From Psychrobacter sp. UBA6766 (lineage in GTDB: Bacteria > Pseudomonadota > Gammaproteobacteria > Pseudomonadales > Moraxellaceae), in NCBI RefSeq assembly GCF_002453355.1, contig NZ_DKGQ01000052.1, forward strand, positions 63,729-127,728: a DNA stretch of 64,000 bases. The letters are read 5' to 3'. The notes under the pieces were generated by a model, which saw only the letters and a program-made list of their open reading frames with translations, had not been told where the DNA came from and did no database searches. The translations under genes were made by a program, and so were the position numbers. Shown here one piece after another: positions 46,148-55,731 of this stretch. Within the stretch, counting starts at the first letter, position 1; each line of letters opens with the position of its first letter.

Positions 46148-46843
46148 TTAACGGTTTTTACGCGGTAACTTTTCTGGTAGATAGCAGCGTAGATAAGCGA
46201 TAGATGCGGTATTTGCTTCTTGCAGATACTTGTCAGTAATGCTCTGATGACGACGATAAGAAACTGTAAAGATGGCATTGATAATGCTAAAGGTAATCAA
46301 TAATACATCTTGAATGTCTTCAAACTTTGGCATCTCATAACGCTCTGATAGGCGTTGATATACCAATTGCACCACTTGATTGTCCATATGCTCACCATAA
46401 CTATCCCCTTCAAAATCAGGTGTGTTGGTGTCATAAATCAATTTGGCTTTGGTTTGGTCTTCATCAAATATTTGTACGCAGCGCTCAATCAACGCAGTCA
46501 AATATGCTTGCCATCTATCGTAGTCAACCGTTTCAACCGTTGTTAATACTTCTAAGATATCGATGGCATTTAAGAAGCGTAGTGCTAAAAATATCGCTTC
46601 AATATTTGGAAAGAAATGATAAGCAGAAGCTCTTGGAATGCCCGCTTCTTCGCAGACAGCCGCCAAAGTAATATCGTTAATCGCTTGAGTTTCACTCAGT
46701 TTTTTCGCGCCCATCAATAGTTTCTGACGGCGTGCGCGACCTTGCTGACTGGTAAATTTAAACTTGTTTGGTACCAGCTTTTTTGCCAGCTCCGAATCTA
46801 CCAGTACATCTTCAATTTTGTCGTCTTTATTTTCAATCATCAT
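46148..46843 (-). CDS. TetR-family transcriptional regulator
   Basis: The start at 46843 is favoured (AAGAGA four bases before a double ATG) over one 15 codons earlier; this gives 231 residues. The N-terminal helix-turn-helix lies at about 40-85, with ITLAAVCEEAGIPRASAYHFFPN as the recognition part, typical of TetR. The C-terminal part is a helical ligand/dimerisation domain with no recognisable ligand signature. Its ligand and targets are unknown. It is convergent with the surface-protein cluster, and no permease or enzyme gene is divergent from it. Confidence 0.9.
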   Translation of the reverse strand: MMIENKDDKIEDVLVDSELAKKLVPNKFKFTSQQGRARRQKLLMGAKKLSETQAINDITLAAVCEEAGIPRASAYHFFPNIEAIFLALRFLNAIDILEVLTTVETVDYDRWQAYLTALIERCVQIFDEDQTKAKLIYDTNTPDFEGDSYGEHMDNQVVQLVYQRLSERYEMPKFEDIQDVLLITFSIINAIFTVSYRRHQSITDKYLQEANTASIAYLRCYLPEKLPRKNR

Positions 46844-47056
46844 AAATCTCTTAAAGTTACGCCCTATCTTTATAAATATAGTCTTCATCGGATAGCATTT
46901 GTCCTAAATCGAAGGACCATTTTCTATCAACCAGTAATTTAGATTAATAGCATCGCTACTATACTCAACGAAGAAGCATGATAAACGCTTGTACACTATC
47001 AAGCAAGGGACATGAATAGGTTAAAAAATAACTCACTAATTACTAAGAAAACGAGA

Positions 47057-48085
47057 TTAATTGTGGAGTTTAATTTTCGCTCTTATGATACCATGATCGA
47101 TGACTCTATCGGCATAATCCCACTTTAAATGATCATTAAAATAGTCAACTCGTTCAACCTGACCGAGCGAAAACTTACTATCAGGTAAAAACTCTTCAGA
47201 AACAAATAACTGATCAATCACTTCAGGCATACCTTGATAAATATGCGTATAAGCGACGTCTTTCATCCAGCCATAACGTGCTTGAATGCGAGCCGCATCA
47301 AACAAAGCCACATCGCGCATGCTCTTATCATAATTGACTTCGCCTGTTTCACTCATCAGTTGAGTTGTGACGCTACCCGTGACATCATTCATATCACCCA
47401 ACAAAATCAATGGCTCGCGCGTATGATGCAGGCGTTCAATGATAGACATACGGATAGAAGCGGCTTCGGCGGCGCGCATACATAAGCTGCGCAACTTTGC
47501 ACGGACGCGAATATTTGGATCGTCCATATCCTCTAGTAGCTGACCATTTTCATCGCGTAAGAAAAAAGCCCGTTTGCTTTTTAAATGTGCGGTAACAATC
47601 GTTATCGGTTGACCAAGGGCGTTAACTCGTAATATGAGCGGCGGACGATTAAAGCACTTATAAGGACCAATATCAGGAATATCAATGACCGCCTTTGGCG
47701 CTACTTCTTGCAACAAACTGCTTTCTAACTGTTCAAAACGCGTGATAATACCAACGGCTGGCGTATGTTGAGCGCCCCTGCCTTGAGTATAAGGGTTTGC
47801 ATTGTCATTGCTCGCTAACGGAATAACCACATGCTCAGGATTAAAGCCCAATGACACCGCCAATGCTTCGAGTGCATTACTGTCCCATACCTCTTGGACG
47901 GCGATAATATCGGCATGCGCCTTTGCCAATAAATCAGTAATGCCGCGCAGTTTCTGTTCATATTCGTCATTGTTATAAGCAGGCGCGTTTTCGTAATAAA
48001 TTCGGTTAGGATTGGCAAAATTAAGTAAATTGGCCGTTGCTATATAAAACTGCTTAGGGCTTTTGTCTTCAGCATTATTAACCAT
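47057..48085 (-). CDS. Endonuclease/exonuclease/phosphatase family protein
   Basis: The 342 residues have the EEP fold signatures: TANLLNFANP at the start, IIAVQEVWD (metal-binding Glu), VTAHLKSKR, LLGDMNDV (catalytic Asp-x-Asn) and the final DH pair (YFNDHLKWDYADRVIDHGI). Length and composition lack a signal peptide, so it is probably cytoplasmic. EEP proteins hydrolyse phosphodiester bonds in DNA, RNA, phospholipid or nucleotides; the substrate here cannot be named. It lies 1 kb from the glycine-zipper protein gene on the same strand and is probably transcribed separately. Confidence 0.88.
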   Translation of the reverse strand: MVNNAEDKSPKQFYIATANLLNFANPNRIYYENAPAYNNDEYEQKLRGITDLLAKAHADIIAVQEVWDSNALEALAVSLGFNPEHVVIPLASNDNANPYTQGRGAQHTPAVGIITRFEQLESSLLQEVAPKAVIDIPDIGPYKCFNRPPLILRVNALGQPITIVTAHLKSKRAFFLRDENGQLLEDMDDPNIRVRAKLRSLCMRAAEAASIRMSIIERLHHTREPLILLGDMNDVTGSVTTQLMSETGEVNYDKSMRDVALFDAARIQARYGWMKDVAYTHIYQGMPEVIDQLFVSEEFLPDSKFSLGQVERVDYFNDHLKWDYADRVIDHGIIRAKIKLHN

Positions 48086-48391
48086 AAATTACCTGTTGTT
48101 ATAATTATTATTTTTAATAATTGTTTGTTCTCGCTGGCTTGATGTATAGCACTATATTCACATTTAAAAATATACAGCAAAAAAGCCTCCAAAGAAATCT
48201 TTGGAAGCTTTAAAATAACATAAAACTGGCTACAATTATCTATTAGTCAGGTCAGTTCTACAATCAAACTAACTCTAGTAATGAGAGAGTAAGCTTTAGT
48301 ATAATTTACTTACTTATATTAAATAAGCGATTAGTTGAGCTTAATCAAACCTTACTTTTCGCCAGAACGTTTTATGACATCTTAATTTTGA
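48086..48391. other. Intergenic region with a leftward terminator
   Basis: About 300 bases without a gene. It contains the terminator at 48179-48211 for the glycine-zipper gene; the rest is AT-rich, presumably including the promoter of the EEP gene. Confidence 0.6.
48179..48211 (-). terminator. Terminator of the glycine-zipper protein gene
   Basis: Read leftward: AAAGC-T-TCCAAAG and CTTTGGA-G-GCTTT arms with one internal mismatch and a 4-base loop, running into six T. Confidence 0.75.
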
Positions 48392-49072
48392 TTATGATAC
48401 ACGGTTCCACGCGTCACGTGATGCACGGCGTGCTTCATTCCATTCCATACGCGATTCGCCTTTCACTTCGTTCCATGAACGCTCTAAATCTGATTCATGG
48501 TCTTCAAAACGAGCATCCGCTGGATAACGCGCGCGGTTGGCGTAACCAACAGCATAAGCTGGGTGTAAATCACGGTCAAAATCACGATCTTGGTTGTAAT
48601 AATCGGCATTAGCATATTCTGCACGCCAGTAGGCTTCTTCACGGGTCGGATCAATCGCTTCTGCCGCTGCGTGGCCAGCACCACCACCGACGATAGCACC
48701 AATAGCACCGCCGATTAACGTACCTAGTGGGCCGGCCATTGTACCAATTGCAGCACCTGCCGCTGCGCCGCCAACGCCACCAATACCTGTTCCGAGTGGA
48801 TGTGATCCTGGCTCACCTGTGATAACATCGGCATTCAAATCTTCTTTAGCTTCTTTTGACATATTTTTTACCGCCCCGCGATCAATCGCATCGTGATCAC
48901 CGACCATATTGTCATTTTCGTGCCCCACAACTCTATTGCCGTTAATATCATGAGTAGCACCTGTCATGCGACGTTCATTGTCGTCAATAATACGGTCTCT
49001 ATCACCTACTTCAACATAATCATCATTGATTACACGGTTATCAGGGTCTGTCATACGTCCATCGTTATTCAT
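48392..49072 (-). CDS. Glycine-zipper stress-type protein of unknown function
   Basis: The 226 residues fall into three parts: a hydrophilic, highly charged N-terminal third with Asp/Asn/Arg-rich pseudo-repeats (MTDPDNRVI, then NERRMTGATHDINGNRV); a glycine-zipper segment (about 93-140, IGGVGGAAAGAAIGTMAG and repeated small-residue GxxxG) able to insert or pack in a membrane; and a charged Tyr/Arg/Trp-rich tail (DAWNRVS at the end). No signal peptide. This resembles the osmotic or desiccation-induced proteins of Moraxellaceae, but no function is known. AAGGAT precedes the ATG by seven bases, and the gene ends in its own terminator, so it appears to be a separate unit. Confidence 0.78.
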   Translation of the reverse strand: MNNDGRMTDPDNRVINDDYVEVGDRDRIIDDNERRMTGATHDINGNRVVGHENDNMVGDHDAIDRGAVKNMSKEAKEDLNADVITGEPGSHPLGTGIGGVGGAAAGAAIGTMAGPLGTLIGGAIGAIVGGGAGHAAAEAIDPTREEAYWRAEYANADYYNQDRDFDRDLHPAYAVGYANRARYPADARFEDHESDLERSWNEVKGESRMEWNEARRASRDAWNRVS

Positions 49073-49425
49073 AATATTATCCTTAAATTATTTGTTATAT
49101 ATTAGATTTATATATTGCTAACTTATTAAACTCTACACTTTAAATTTAAAAAATTATTAAGTATGAGAATCATGCACTAAAGCTAAGTATTGAAAAAGCT
49201 AAGTACCGAAAAATTAAATGTTATAAATTAGCGGCCTCACTTAATTCATCTAAAGTATAGGGATTTATGAATAATGACCGATAGGTAGGTTATGTAAACT
49301 ATGTCCAAATTACGATTGCCTTGCGTTACAGCCTGTATCTTTATCACAATTTTGTAGGTCGGCAGAGCATTTTAGGTAATTTTAAGCGGTTTCATTAAAA
49401 TGGTTTAAGCCTACTTCTCAGGTAT
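49073..49425. other. Intergenic region between the glycine-zipper gene and glpK
   Basis: About 350 bases, no supported gene. The only pattern is a 16-base tandem duplication at 49180-49211. Confidence 0.55.
49180..49211 (+). repeat. Two tandem copies of a 16-base unit
   Basis: AAGCTAAGTATTGAAA is followed immediately by AAGCTAAGTACCGAAA (two differences), about 110 bases upstream of the glycine-zipper gene's start. Possibly a regulatory tandem site. Confidence 0.35.
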
Positions 49426-51036
49426 TTACATGACTTTCAGCGCTCTATCTACGGCTTGTTGCCACTTATTAAGGTGCTGCTCATGAATCTCGCTAGACAT
49501 TTCAGGCTCAAAGACACGATCAATTTGCCACGATGCCTGTATCGTTGCTTCATCGTATAAACCTGCTTTTAGCCCAGCTAATAACGCTGCCCCTTTGGCA
49601 GTGATTTCTGTGTCTTTAGGGCGCAGTACAGGCACTCCTAATAAATCAGCTTGAAACTGCATCAGTAAATCGTTATTTGCTGCGCCGCCATCTACTCTTA
49701 GTTCAGTCAGGGGATGTGGGCTGTCTTTTTGCATGGCAATCAGTACATCATAAGTTTGATAGGCAATGGCTTCCAATGCTGCGCGCGCAATATGTGCTTT
49801 GGTCGTGCCGCGGTTCATGCCCGTCATACTCGCACTGACATCAGAGCGCCAATAAGGAGCAGCAAGCCCTGTAAATGCTGGGAGTAATACCACCTCCTCA
49901 CTGCTATCCACTTGCCGCGCTAAATTTTCAATATCACTACTTTGTTGAATCATTCCCAGATTATCACGCAACCATTGAACGATAGCGCCTGCCATAAACA
50001 CGCTCCCCTCCAAGGCATAAGTAACCTCCTTTTTGGGCGGCTGAAGCAGGCGCCTGCCGGACTGTACTATTTGATCAAATGATAAGTTGTCTGGTCGAGT
50101 CGGCGTAGATGCTCGTTGCCAAGCGATGGTTGTCAGTAGCTTATGCTCACTAAGTTTTGGCGTTTGACCGATATTCATCAGCATAAAACAGCCGGTGCCA
50201 TAGGTATTTTTTGCCATGCCAGCATCAAGGCAGCCTTGTCCAAATAGCGCTGCTTGCTGGTCGCCCAATACTGCCTGAATGGGAATTTGTTTGGCAAATA
50301 GTCCTTTTTTGGTTTTACCAAAATCGCTATCCGAAGCGAGTACTTTGGGCAATATATTCATTGGTATAGCAAAGCAGTCACATAACGCCTCTGACCATGC
50401 CAATTTATGAATATCGTATAACAAGGTACGACAAGCATTGGTCACATCAATAACGTGCTCACCGCCCGTCAATTTAAAAATAAGCCAGCTGTCTATCGTG
50501 CCGACAGCGATTTCCCCTTTATTGGCGCGTACCCTTAATTTGGGATCGTTTTCTAACAGCCAAGCAATTTTACTGGCGCTAAAGTACGGATCTAAACGTA
50601 ATCCCGTGATACGTTGTATCTCAGTTGCTGTATCATCATGACTATTGTCAGTGATACCACGATGGTTAAATGTACTACTCGCACTTTTTATCGCAAGCGT
50701 TTTACAGTAGTTTGCAGTGCGACGATCTTGCCAAATGATGGCAGGCGCTAGCGGTTTGCCCGTTTTTTTATCCCAAATGATGATTGACTCACGCTGATTG
50801 GTAATCGCGATACTGCTGACGTCTGTCGCCAGCAGTCCTGCCTGATTGATCACATCATGGGCACAGCTAATCTGCGTTTGCCAAATCTGCTGCGCATCTT
50901 GTTCGACAAAACTTGCTTGCGGGGTTTTTAAAGTCGTCGGCTGCTGTGCCATTTTAATCGGGCGGGCATGGTCATCGTACAATATTGCGCGACTCGACGT
51001 TGTGCCTTGATCTAACGCTAAAATATATCCTGCCAT
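49426..51036 (-). CDS. glpK: Glycerol kinase
   Basis: Phosphorylates glycerol to sn-glycerol 3-phosphate in the cytoplasm (FGGY family). The 536 residues open with YILALDQGTTSSRAIL, the ATP-binding phosphate 1 motif, followed by IWQDRRTA (catalytic region) and GDQQAALFGQ, KNTYGTGCFML and ELRVDGGAANNDLLMQFQADLLG towards the end. Two insertions raise the length above the usual 500: near 100-125 (STFNHRGITDNSHDD) and 290-315. AGGA lies about eight bases before the ATG. There is no glpF or glpD nearby, so this is an isolated glpK. Regulatory residues for fructose-bisphosphate or IIA-Glc were not examined reliably. Confidence 0.95.
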   Translation of the reverse strand: MAGYILALDQGTTSSRAILYDDHARPIKMAQQPTTLKTPQASFVEQDAQQIWQTQISCAHDVINQAGLLATDVSSIAITNQRESIIIWDKKTGKPLAPAIIWQDRRTANYCKTLAIKSASSTFNHRGITDNSHDDTATEIQRITGLRLDPYFSASKIAWLLENDPKLRVRANKGEIAVGTIDSWLIFKLTGGEHVIDVTNACRTLLYDIHKLAWSEALCDCFAIPMNILPKVLASDSDFGKTKKGLFAKQIPIQAVLGDQQAALFGQGCLDAGMAKNTYGTGCFMLMNIGQTPKLSEHKLLTTIAWQRASTPTRPDNLSFDQIVQSGRRLLQPPKKEVTYALEGSVFMAGAIVQWLRDNLGMIQQSSDIENLARQVDSSEEVVLLPAFTGLAAPYWRSDVSASMTGMNRGTTKAHIARAALEAIAYQTYDVLIAMQKDSPHPLTELRVDGGAANNDLLMQFQADLLGVPVLRPKDTEITAKGAALLAGLKAGLYDEATIQASWQIDRVFEPEMSSEIHEQHLNKWQQAVDRALKVM

Positions 51037-51455
51037 CGCTCACATCCTATTTTGTATAATGTCATTTATTTTTTACCTGCTTATTTTTAGTAGGTTTTAC
51101 AGTCACATTTCTATTAATAAAATTTATTGATTGGCTTTTAATTCGCGTTAAAACGAGCTTTTATCAATAACTTATAAATAATGTTATTATTTACCCTAAA
51201 AGTAGACACTTAACATAAAAAAATCGCTTATTCAACGCTAAAAAGGCAAATAGTAAGCATTGACCCGTCACTATTGTGGCACTACAGTGTACGCTTTGTT
51301 GTTAATAATCAATTTTTGCTTTCTATTAATCGTCTATAATATTGCCCTGTTAGAACATGGGCAAATGATAATTCGCATTATTAGCGCTCTTGTGTATGAC
51401 ACATATTTAAACACGTTATAAAACTTTGCATTCTAATTAATGGCTTATGTGACTT
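51037..51455. other. Divergent intergenic region between glpK and the efflux operon
   Basis: About 420 AT-rich bases, including the promoters of both units. I see no convincing small gene, hairpin or long repeat. Confidence 0.55.
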
Positions 51456-53132
51456 ATGAAATTTGCTTTATCGACTCTGTCTACTGCTGTAATGACGGTT
51501 ACGCTCATGAGCTTTGCTGCATCAAGCTCTGCAAGCGCTAACGATGATAATATGCTGTCACAAAATGAGGTAACGCCAGTTGTAGTGACGCAAATTGTTG
51601 ACGCGGACAATCAAAGCAGCCCTCAATCTCAAAAAAACCGCCTCAAAAATGAAGCAGTGACGACAGATATTGAGGCGAGTAAAGCCGCGCTAAATCCACG
51701 CTTAACCACCCTTGTCGATCCTATTACTCATAAGAGTATTGACAATAGCTATCCTCTAGAAGTGTCTAGTCTGCTAAGTCTTGAGCAAGCGCAGAATATT
51801 TTATTGCAAGTTTCTCCAAAGATTGCTGCTAATCAAGCAGCGATTGCGGCCAGTGAATATGAAACGGACGCCCTAAAAACCATAGACAACCCGTTAGTAT
51901 TTGCGCAAGTTTCCGCTAACGCTTATAACTTGGATGCCGATATTGATTTGTCAACGCTCAAAAACGGCATTGTCAATGATATTAATGGCGCTGTTGATAG
52001 CGTCATTCCCCCTATACCAGATGTGCCTCTACCAGATTTCGGTGAATTGATTGGTGATCGTCTCCCAGACTCTTACAACTTAAAACGCTCAGGCTCAACG
52101 ACGGGCGCTGGTCTTGGTGTGGTATGGCCTATTTATACCGCTGGGCGTACCACCGCATTAACGGGCGCTTCCACTGCCCGAACCCAAGAAGCTGTAGCCG
52201 ACAGCTTACTTGATAAAAACGAGTTGTATAACACCTTAATCGAGCGTTACTTTAAGGCGCAGTTGGCCATTATTGCCGCCTATTTACGCGACGATGCTTA
52301 TGATACGGTGCAGCAAGTTGATCATATGGCACAGCGCCTTTTTGAGGAAGGATTTATCTCACGTGTCGATCGCTTAGAAGCCCAATCGGCGCTCGCCGAT
52401 GCAAAAAGTGAATCAGTCAATGCCAATAATGATGCGCGTCTGGCAATGATGGCATTGCAGCGTCTTCTACGTACCGATTATCGTATCAAACCCAGTACGC
52501 CTTTATTTGTTTCTAGCCGGCCTTTACCGGACGTGAGCTATTTTCAAGATTTGGCACTAAGCAATCATCCCGGTCTGCAAAAAGTCGCGGCCAAACGGGC
52601 ACAGGCTCAGCAGCTGCATGCCTTATCAGATACGGGTTACAAACCTACCGTCATGCTATATGGTTATGGACAAGTTGAAAAAGACCCAAGCTGGGTTGCT
52701 GGTATCTCGGCAAGTTGGAAACTTTGGGGCGGACTTGATAAAACCGCTTCCCTAGCCTCCAGTAATGCCAAGATACGCCAAGCGGATTTATCTGAAATTG
52801 AGGTTAGTGACAATCTATTACTACTGGTCGAAAAAAACTGGCACGATGTCAATAACGCCCAGTCACGCTATCAAGCACTACAAAGTAATGTAGATCTGGC
52901 AGCAGAGGTGTTACGCCTGCGCCAACTTGGTCTACAAGAAGGCCTCAACACGCCGATCGATGTCGTACAAGCACAAACGCAATCGCTCAAAGCGCGCACC
53001 GAGCAAGCGCAAGCAGCAAATACTTATGTTCAGTCGCTTGCCGCCTTGATGCAAAGCTGTGGTACGCCCCTTGCTTTTAATGCTTATCTCAACGCCGCTG
53101 ATATTAGACTACCGACCTTGTATGATAAATAG
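51456..53132 (+). CDS. TolC-family outer-membrane efflux protein
   Basis: 558 residues with a signal peptide (cleavage after ASA, near 27) followed by a Asn/Gln/Asp-rich segment and the outer-membrane efflux protein (OEP) repeats. The two halves each have long coiled-coil helices (for example LYNTLIERYFKAQLAIIAAYLRDDAY and DNLLLLVEKNWHDVNNAQSRYQAL) and two pairs of beta-strands. OEP forms a trimeric channel across the outer membrane and periplasm. It starts the operon with hlyD-like and two ABC-2 permease genes. Length exceeds TolC (about 490) by the N-terminal insert and a loop near 170-200 (PDVPLPDFGEL). Confidence 0.9.
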   Translation: MKFALSTLSTAVMTVTLMSFAASSSASANDDNMLSQNEVTPVVVTQIVDADNQSSPQSQKNRLKNEAVTTDIEASKAALNPRLTTLVDPITHKSIDNSYPLEVSSLLSLEQAQNILLQVSPKIAANQAAIAASEYETDALKTIDNPLVFAQVSANAYNLDADIDLSTLKNGIVNDINGAVDSVIPPIPDVPLPDFGELIGDRLPDSYNLKRSGSTTGAGLGVVWPIYTAGRTTALTGASTARTQEAVADSLLDKNELYNTLIERYFKAQLAIIAAYLRDDAYDTVQQVDHMAQRLFEEGFISRVDRLEAQSALADAKSESVNANNDARLAMMALQRLLRTDYRIKPSTPLFVSSRPLPDVSYFQDLALSNHPGLQKVAAKRAQAQQLHALSDTGYKPTVMLYGYGQVEKDPSWVAGISASWKLWGGLDKTASLASSNAKIRQADLSEIEVSDNLLLLVEKNWHDVNNAQSRYQALQSNVDLAAEVLRLRQLGLQEGLNTPIDVVQAQTQSLKARTEQAQAANTYVQSLAALMQSCGTPLAFNAYLNAADIRLPTLYDK

Positions 53133-53238
53133 CTCATTTAATAAGACATATTAAACAATCATATTAATTGCCAAGATTAAATAGCACCAAACTTATTCTG
53201 CTTATTATTGACTTTATTGCTTTAGGAATCTCACTGTC

Positions 53239-54429
53239 ATGACTGAATCTAACAACGAATCAGGCGACTCACGCAAATTAAATGATTCAGACTCATCAAC
53301 TGCCTCACATAGTATTCATGATGAGCAAACGCCTGCTGCTGATATTGAACAAGAGCAAACAGTGCCAACTTATAAGCGCGAGCCCGTACAATCAGATAAA
53401 TCTGCCATGATAAAAAAGGCAATTTTAGCATTCCTCGTGATTATTATATTAGGGGCTATTGCTTATGGTTTGTACAAAAGCAATCAGCACAGCGAGCCTG
53501 AAACCATCACCTTACAAGGTCAAATGCAAATGCAGCAAACGTCCATTGCGGCAAAAGTGCCAGGACGTATTGCAAAAATCATGGTCACAGAAGGCGATGC
53601 AGTGACGGTTGGTCAGCAGTTGATTGAGATGGATTCACCTGAGATTAACGCTAAGATTAATCAAGCGCGCGCTGGTAAGCAAATGGCACAAAGTCAGCTC
53701 GATAAAGCAGAAAATGGCGCTCGCCCGCAAGAAATTGCGCAAGCAAAAGCAGCTTGGCAAGCCAATAAAGCGGCATCTGATTTGGCAGAAAATACCTATC
53801 AACGCGTCAACCGTCTTTATGAAGAAGGCTTAATGGCACGGCAAAAACGTGATGAGGCTTATGCGCAGTATTTGGCTAACAAAGATAAGACGGAAGCGGC
53901 GCGCCTGCAATATGATTTGGCAGTGGAAGGCGCTCGTAGCGAAGACAAGTCTGCTGCAACCGCCCAAGTCGCTCAAGTCGATGCGCAATTAGAAGAGGCA
54001 TTGGTTGCCAAAGAAGAAGCTAACCTAAAAAGCCCGATTGCGGGAATCGTGGATAATGTCATCGTCAACGCGGGCGAAGTCATTGGTCAAGGCGTCCCTA
54101 TATTAACCTTGGTCAATACTGACGATCAATGGGTAGTTCTCAATGTCACTGAAACCCATTTAAATCAGTTTGCGATTGGGCAGCGTTTTATGGGTACGAT
54201 TCCTGCGTTGTCTTCACCTGAAAAGCCATATACCAAACAGTTTACCGTTTATGCAACTTCAACTTTGTCTGATTTTGCTACTTGGCGCCCGACCAATAAT
54301 AACGATGGTTTTGATGTGCGAACCTTTGAAGTCAAAGCGCGACCATCAGCGCCAGACAGACGTATTCGCTCGGGGATGAGCGTGGTCGTCAGTGTCAATC
54401 CAGCCCTTGTTAATCAGACCCAAGAGTAA
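53239..54429 (+). CDS. HlyD-family periplasmic adaptor (membrane fusion protein)
   Basis: 396 residues: a charged cytoplasmic head (1-55), one membrane helix (about 57-76), then the barrel-sandwich/lipoyl domain (about 95-130 and 270-300, GRIAKIMVTEGDAVTVGQQL and SPIAGIVDNVIVNAGEVIGQG) flanking a coiled-coil hairpin (about 140-260) and a beta-barrel domain. It links an inner-membrane transporter to the TolC-like channel. AGGAA is about nine bases before the ATG. 107 bases downstream of the TolC-like gene and 3 bases upstream of the first permease gene. Confidence 0.92.
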   Translation: MTESNNESGDSRKLNDSDSSTASHSIHDEQTPAADIEQEQTVPTYKREPVQSDKSAMIKKAILAFLVIIILGAIAYGLYKSNQHSEPETITLQGQMQMQQTSIAAKVPGRIAKIMVTEGDAVTVGQQLIEMDSPEINAKINQARAGKQMAQSQLDKAENGARPQEIAQAKAAWQANKAASDLAENTYQRVNRLYEEGLMARQKRDEAYAQYLANKDKTEAARLQYDLAVEGARSEDKSAATAQVAQVDAQLEEALVAKEEANLKSPIAGIVDNVIVNAGEVIGQGVPILTLVNTDDQWVVLNVTETHLNQFAIGQRFMGTIPALSSPEKPYTKQFTVYATSTLSDFATWRPTNNNDGFDVRTFEVKARPSAPDRRIRSGMSVVVSVNPALVNQTQE

Positions 54430-54432
54430 GCC

Positions 54433-55731
54433 ATGCGCCTGAACAAGCTAAGTGGGGCATTTGTACGCAGTGCTGCCTACGAGCGACGTTTTTTAGTCAA
54501 AAATCCATGGGATTTGAGTATGGTGGTTTGGATACCCCTTGCGACCGTGTTATTGATTTGGTGGATTTTTTCACACATACAAATTACCGATTTGCCCATT
54601 GGCGTGATGGATAAAGATGGCGGCCCTGTTGCTAACACCGCTGTACGTTATTTAGAAGCCAATCCGAACCTAACCGTAAAGCAGCTTTATCATTCGCCAG
54701 CAGCGGTAGAAGCGGCGCTCTTACAACGTGATGTTTATGCGGTGGTCATTATTCCTGAAAATTTCTCACGCAATATTTCATCGAGTAAGCCTGCGCCTAT
54801 CGTGCTACAAGTAAACGCACAATATGGCACGCACTCTGGCATTATCCAAACCAGCGTGCAGTCCGTAATTGGCACACTATCGGCGGGCGTTGAGATACAG
54901 CGCTTGGTAAAAAAAGGCATGGCACCATCGCAAGCAGCCATTGCTTACTCCCCTATTGGTATTCAGCGCATCAGTTTGTTTAATGCGGCAACGGATTATC
55001 AGCAGTTTTTAGCGTCAACGGTCATCCCGGCATTGCTTCATATTTTAGCTATGGTCATCGGAGCGACGACCATAGGACGTGAATTGCGTGATAAGAAAAT
55101 CGGCTTTTGGTATGACTATATTAATAATGATAACCCTGACTTAACAAGCAGTCAAAATAGCAAAGCTATGACAGCTCTAACCTCTACTGAAGAGAATAAA
55201 ACCTTTATTGAGGATAATAAGCCTAGAAGAGCCAGTGTTTTGGTTTTGCTATTTGGTTTATTGGGCAAGTACTTTTGGCCAATGTTGGCTTATAGCGTTT
55301 GGTCAGTTCTGGCGTTATGGCTCGCCACTTCTCAGCAAGCAATCGCTATTAGCTCCATCATCGCGACTTACCTCGGTCTTGTATTGCTGATGATGTTATC
55401 ATTTTGGCTTGGTGCCATATTTACGTTAACCTCATTTTCATTACGGATGGGTTTATCGTCTACGGGTTTTATCTCAGCGCCTTCTTATGCGTTTGCTGGA
55501 GTGACATTTCCTTATATTGCCATTAGTGAAAATGCCCAGCATTGGTCAGATGCGCTGCCGCTTACTCATTATCTTAAGCTTCATATTGCGCAATTACAGA
55601 TGCAGGCCCCTGTTGCCATCTCATTACCTATTGTCTATGGACTGACGCTCGCGACGATTGTCACTATGTTTATAGCCGCCTTATTGAGCAAGCGCGCGCT
55701 CGCACATCCTGAACGCTGGGGAGCACGCTAA
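54433..55731 (+). CDS. ABC-2 type permease, first subunit
   Basis: 432 residues with one N-terminal membrane helix (about 28-50), a large periplasmic domain (50-190) containing IGVMDKDGGPVANTAVRYLE, and five helices in the C-terminal half (about 195-430), as in the YhhJ/YbhS-like ABC2_membrane_3 proteins. A charged cytoplasmic loop (about 225-265) separates helices. Such permeases normally pair with an ATPase, but no ABC ATPase gene is present in this operon. The stop overlaps the next start (TAATG), so the two permeases are translationally coupled. Confidence 0.88.
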   Translation: MRLNKLSGAFVRSAAYERRFLVKNPWDLSMVVWIPLATVLLIWWIFSHIQITDLPIGVMDKDGGPVANTAVRYLEANPNLTVKQLYHSPAAVEAALLQRDVYAVVIIPENFSRNISSSKPAPIVLQVNAQYGTHSGIIQTSVQSVIGTLSAGVEIQRLVKKGMAPSQAAIAYSPIGIQRISLFNAATDYQQFLASTVIPALLHILAMVIGATTIGRELRDKKIGFWYDYINNDNPDLTSSQNSKAMTALTSTEENKTFIEDNKPRRASVLVLLFGLLGKYFWPMLAYSVWSVLALWLATSQQAIAISSIIATYLGLVLLMMLSFWLGAIFTLTSFSLRMGLSSTGFISAPSYAFAGVTFPYIAISENAQHWSDALPLTHYLKLHIAQLQMQAPVAISLPIVYGLTLATIVTMFIAALLSKRALAHPERWGAR

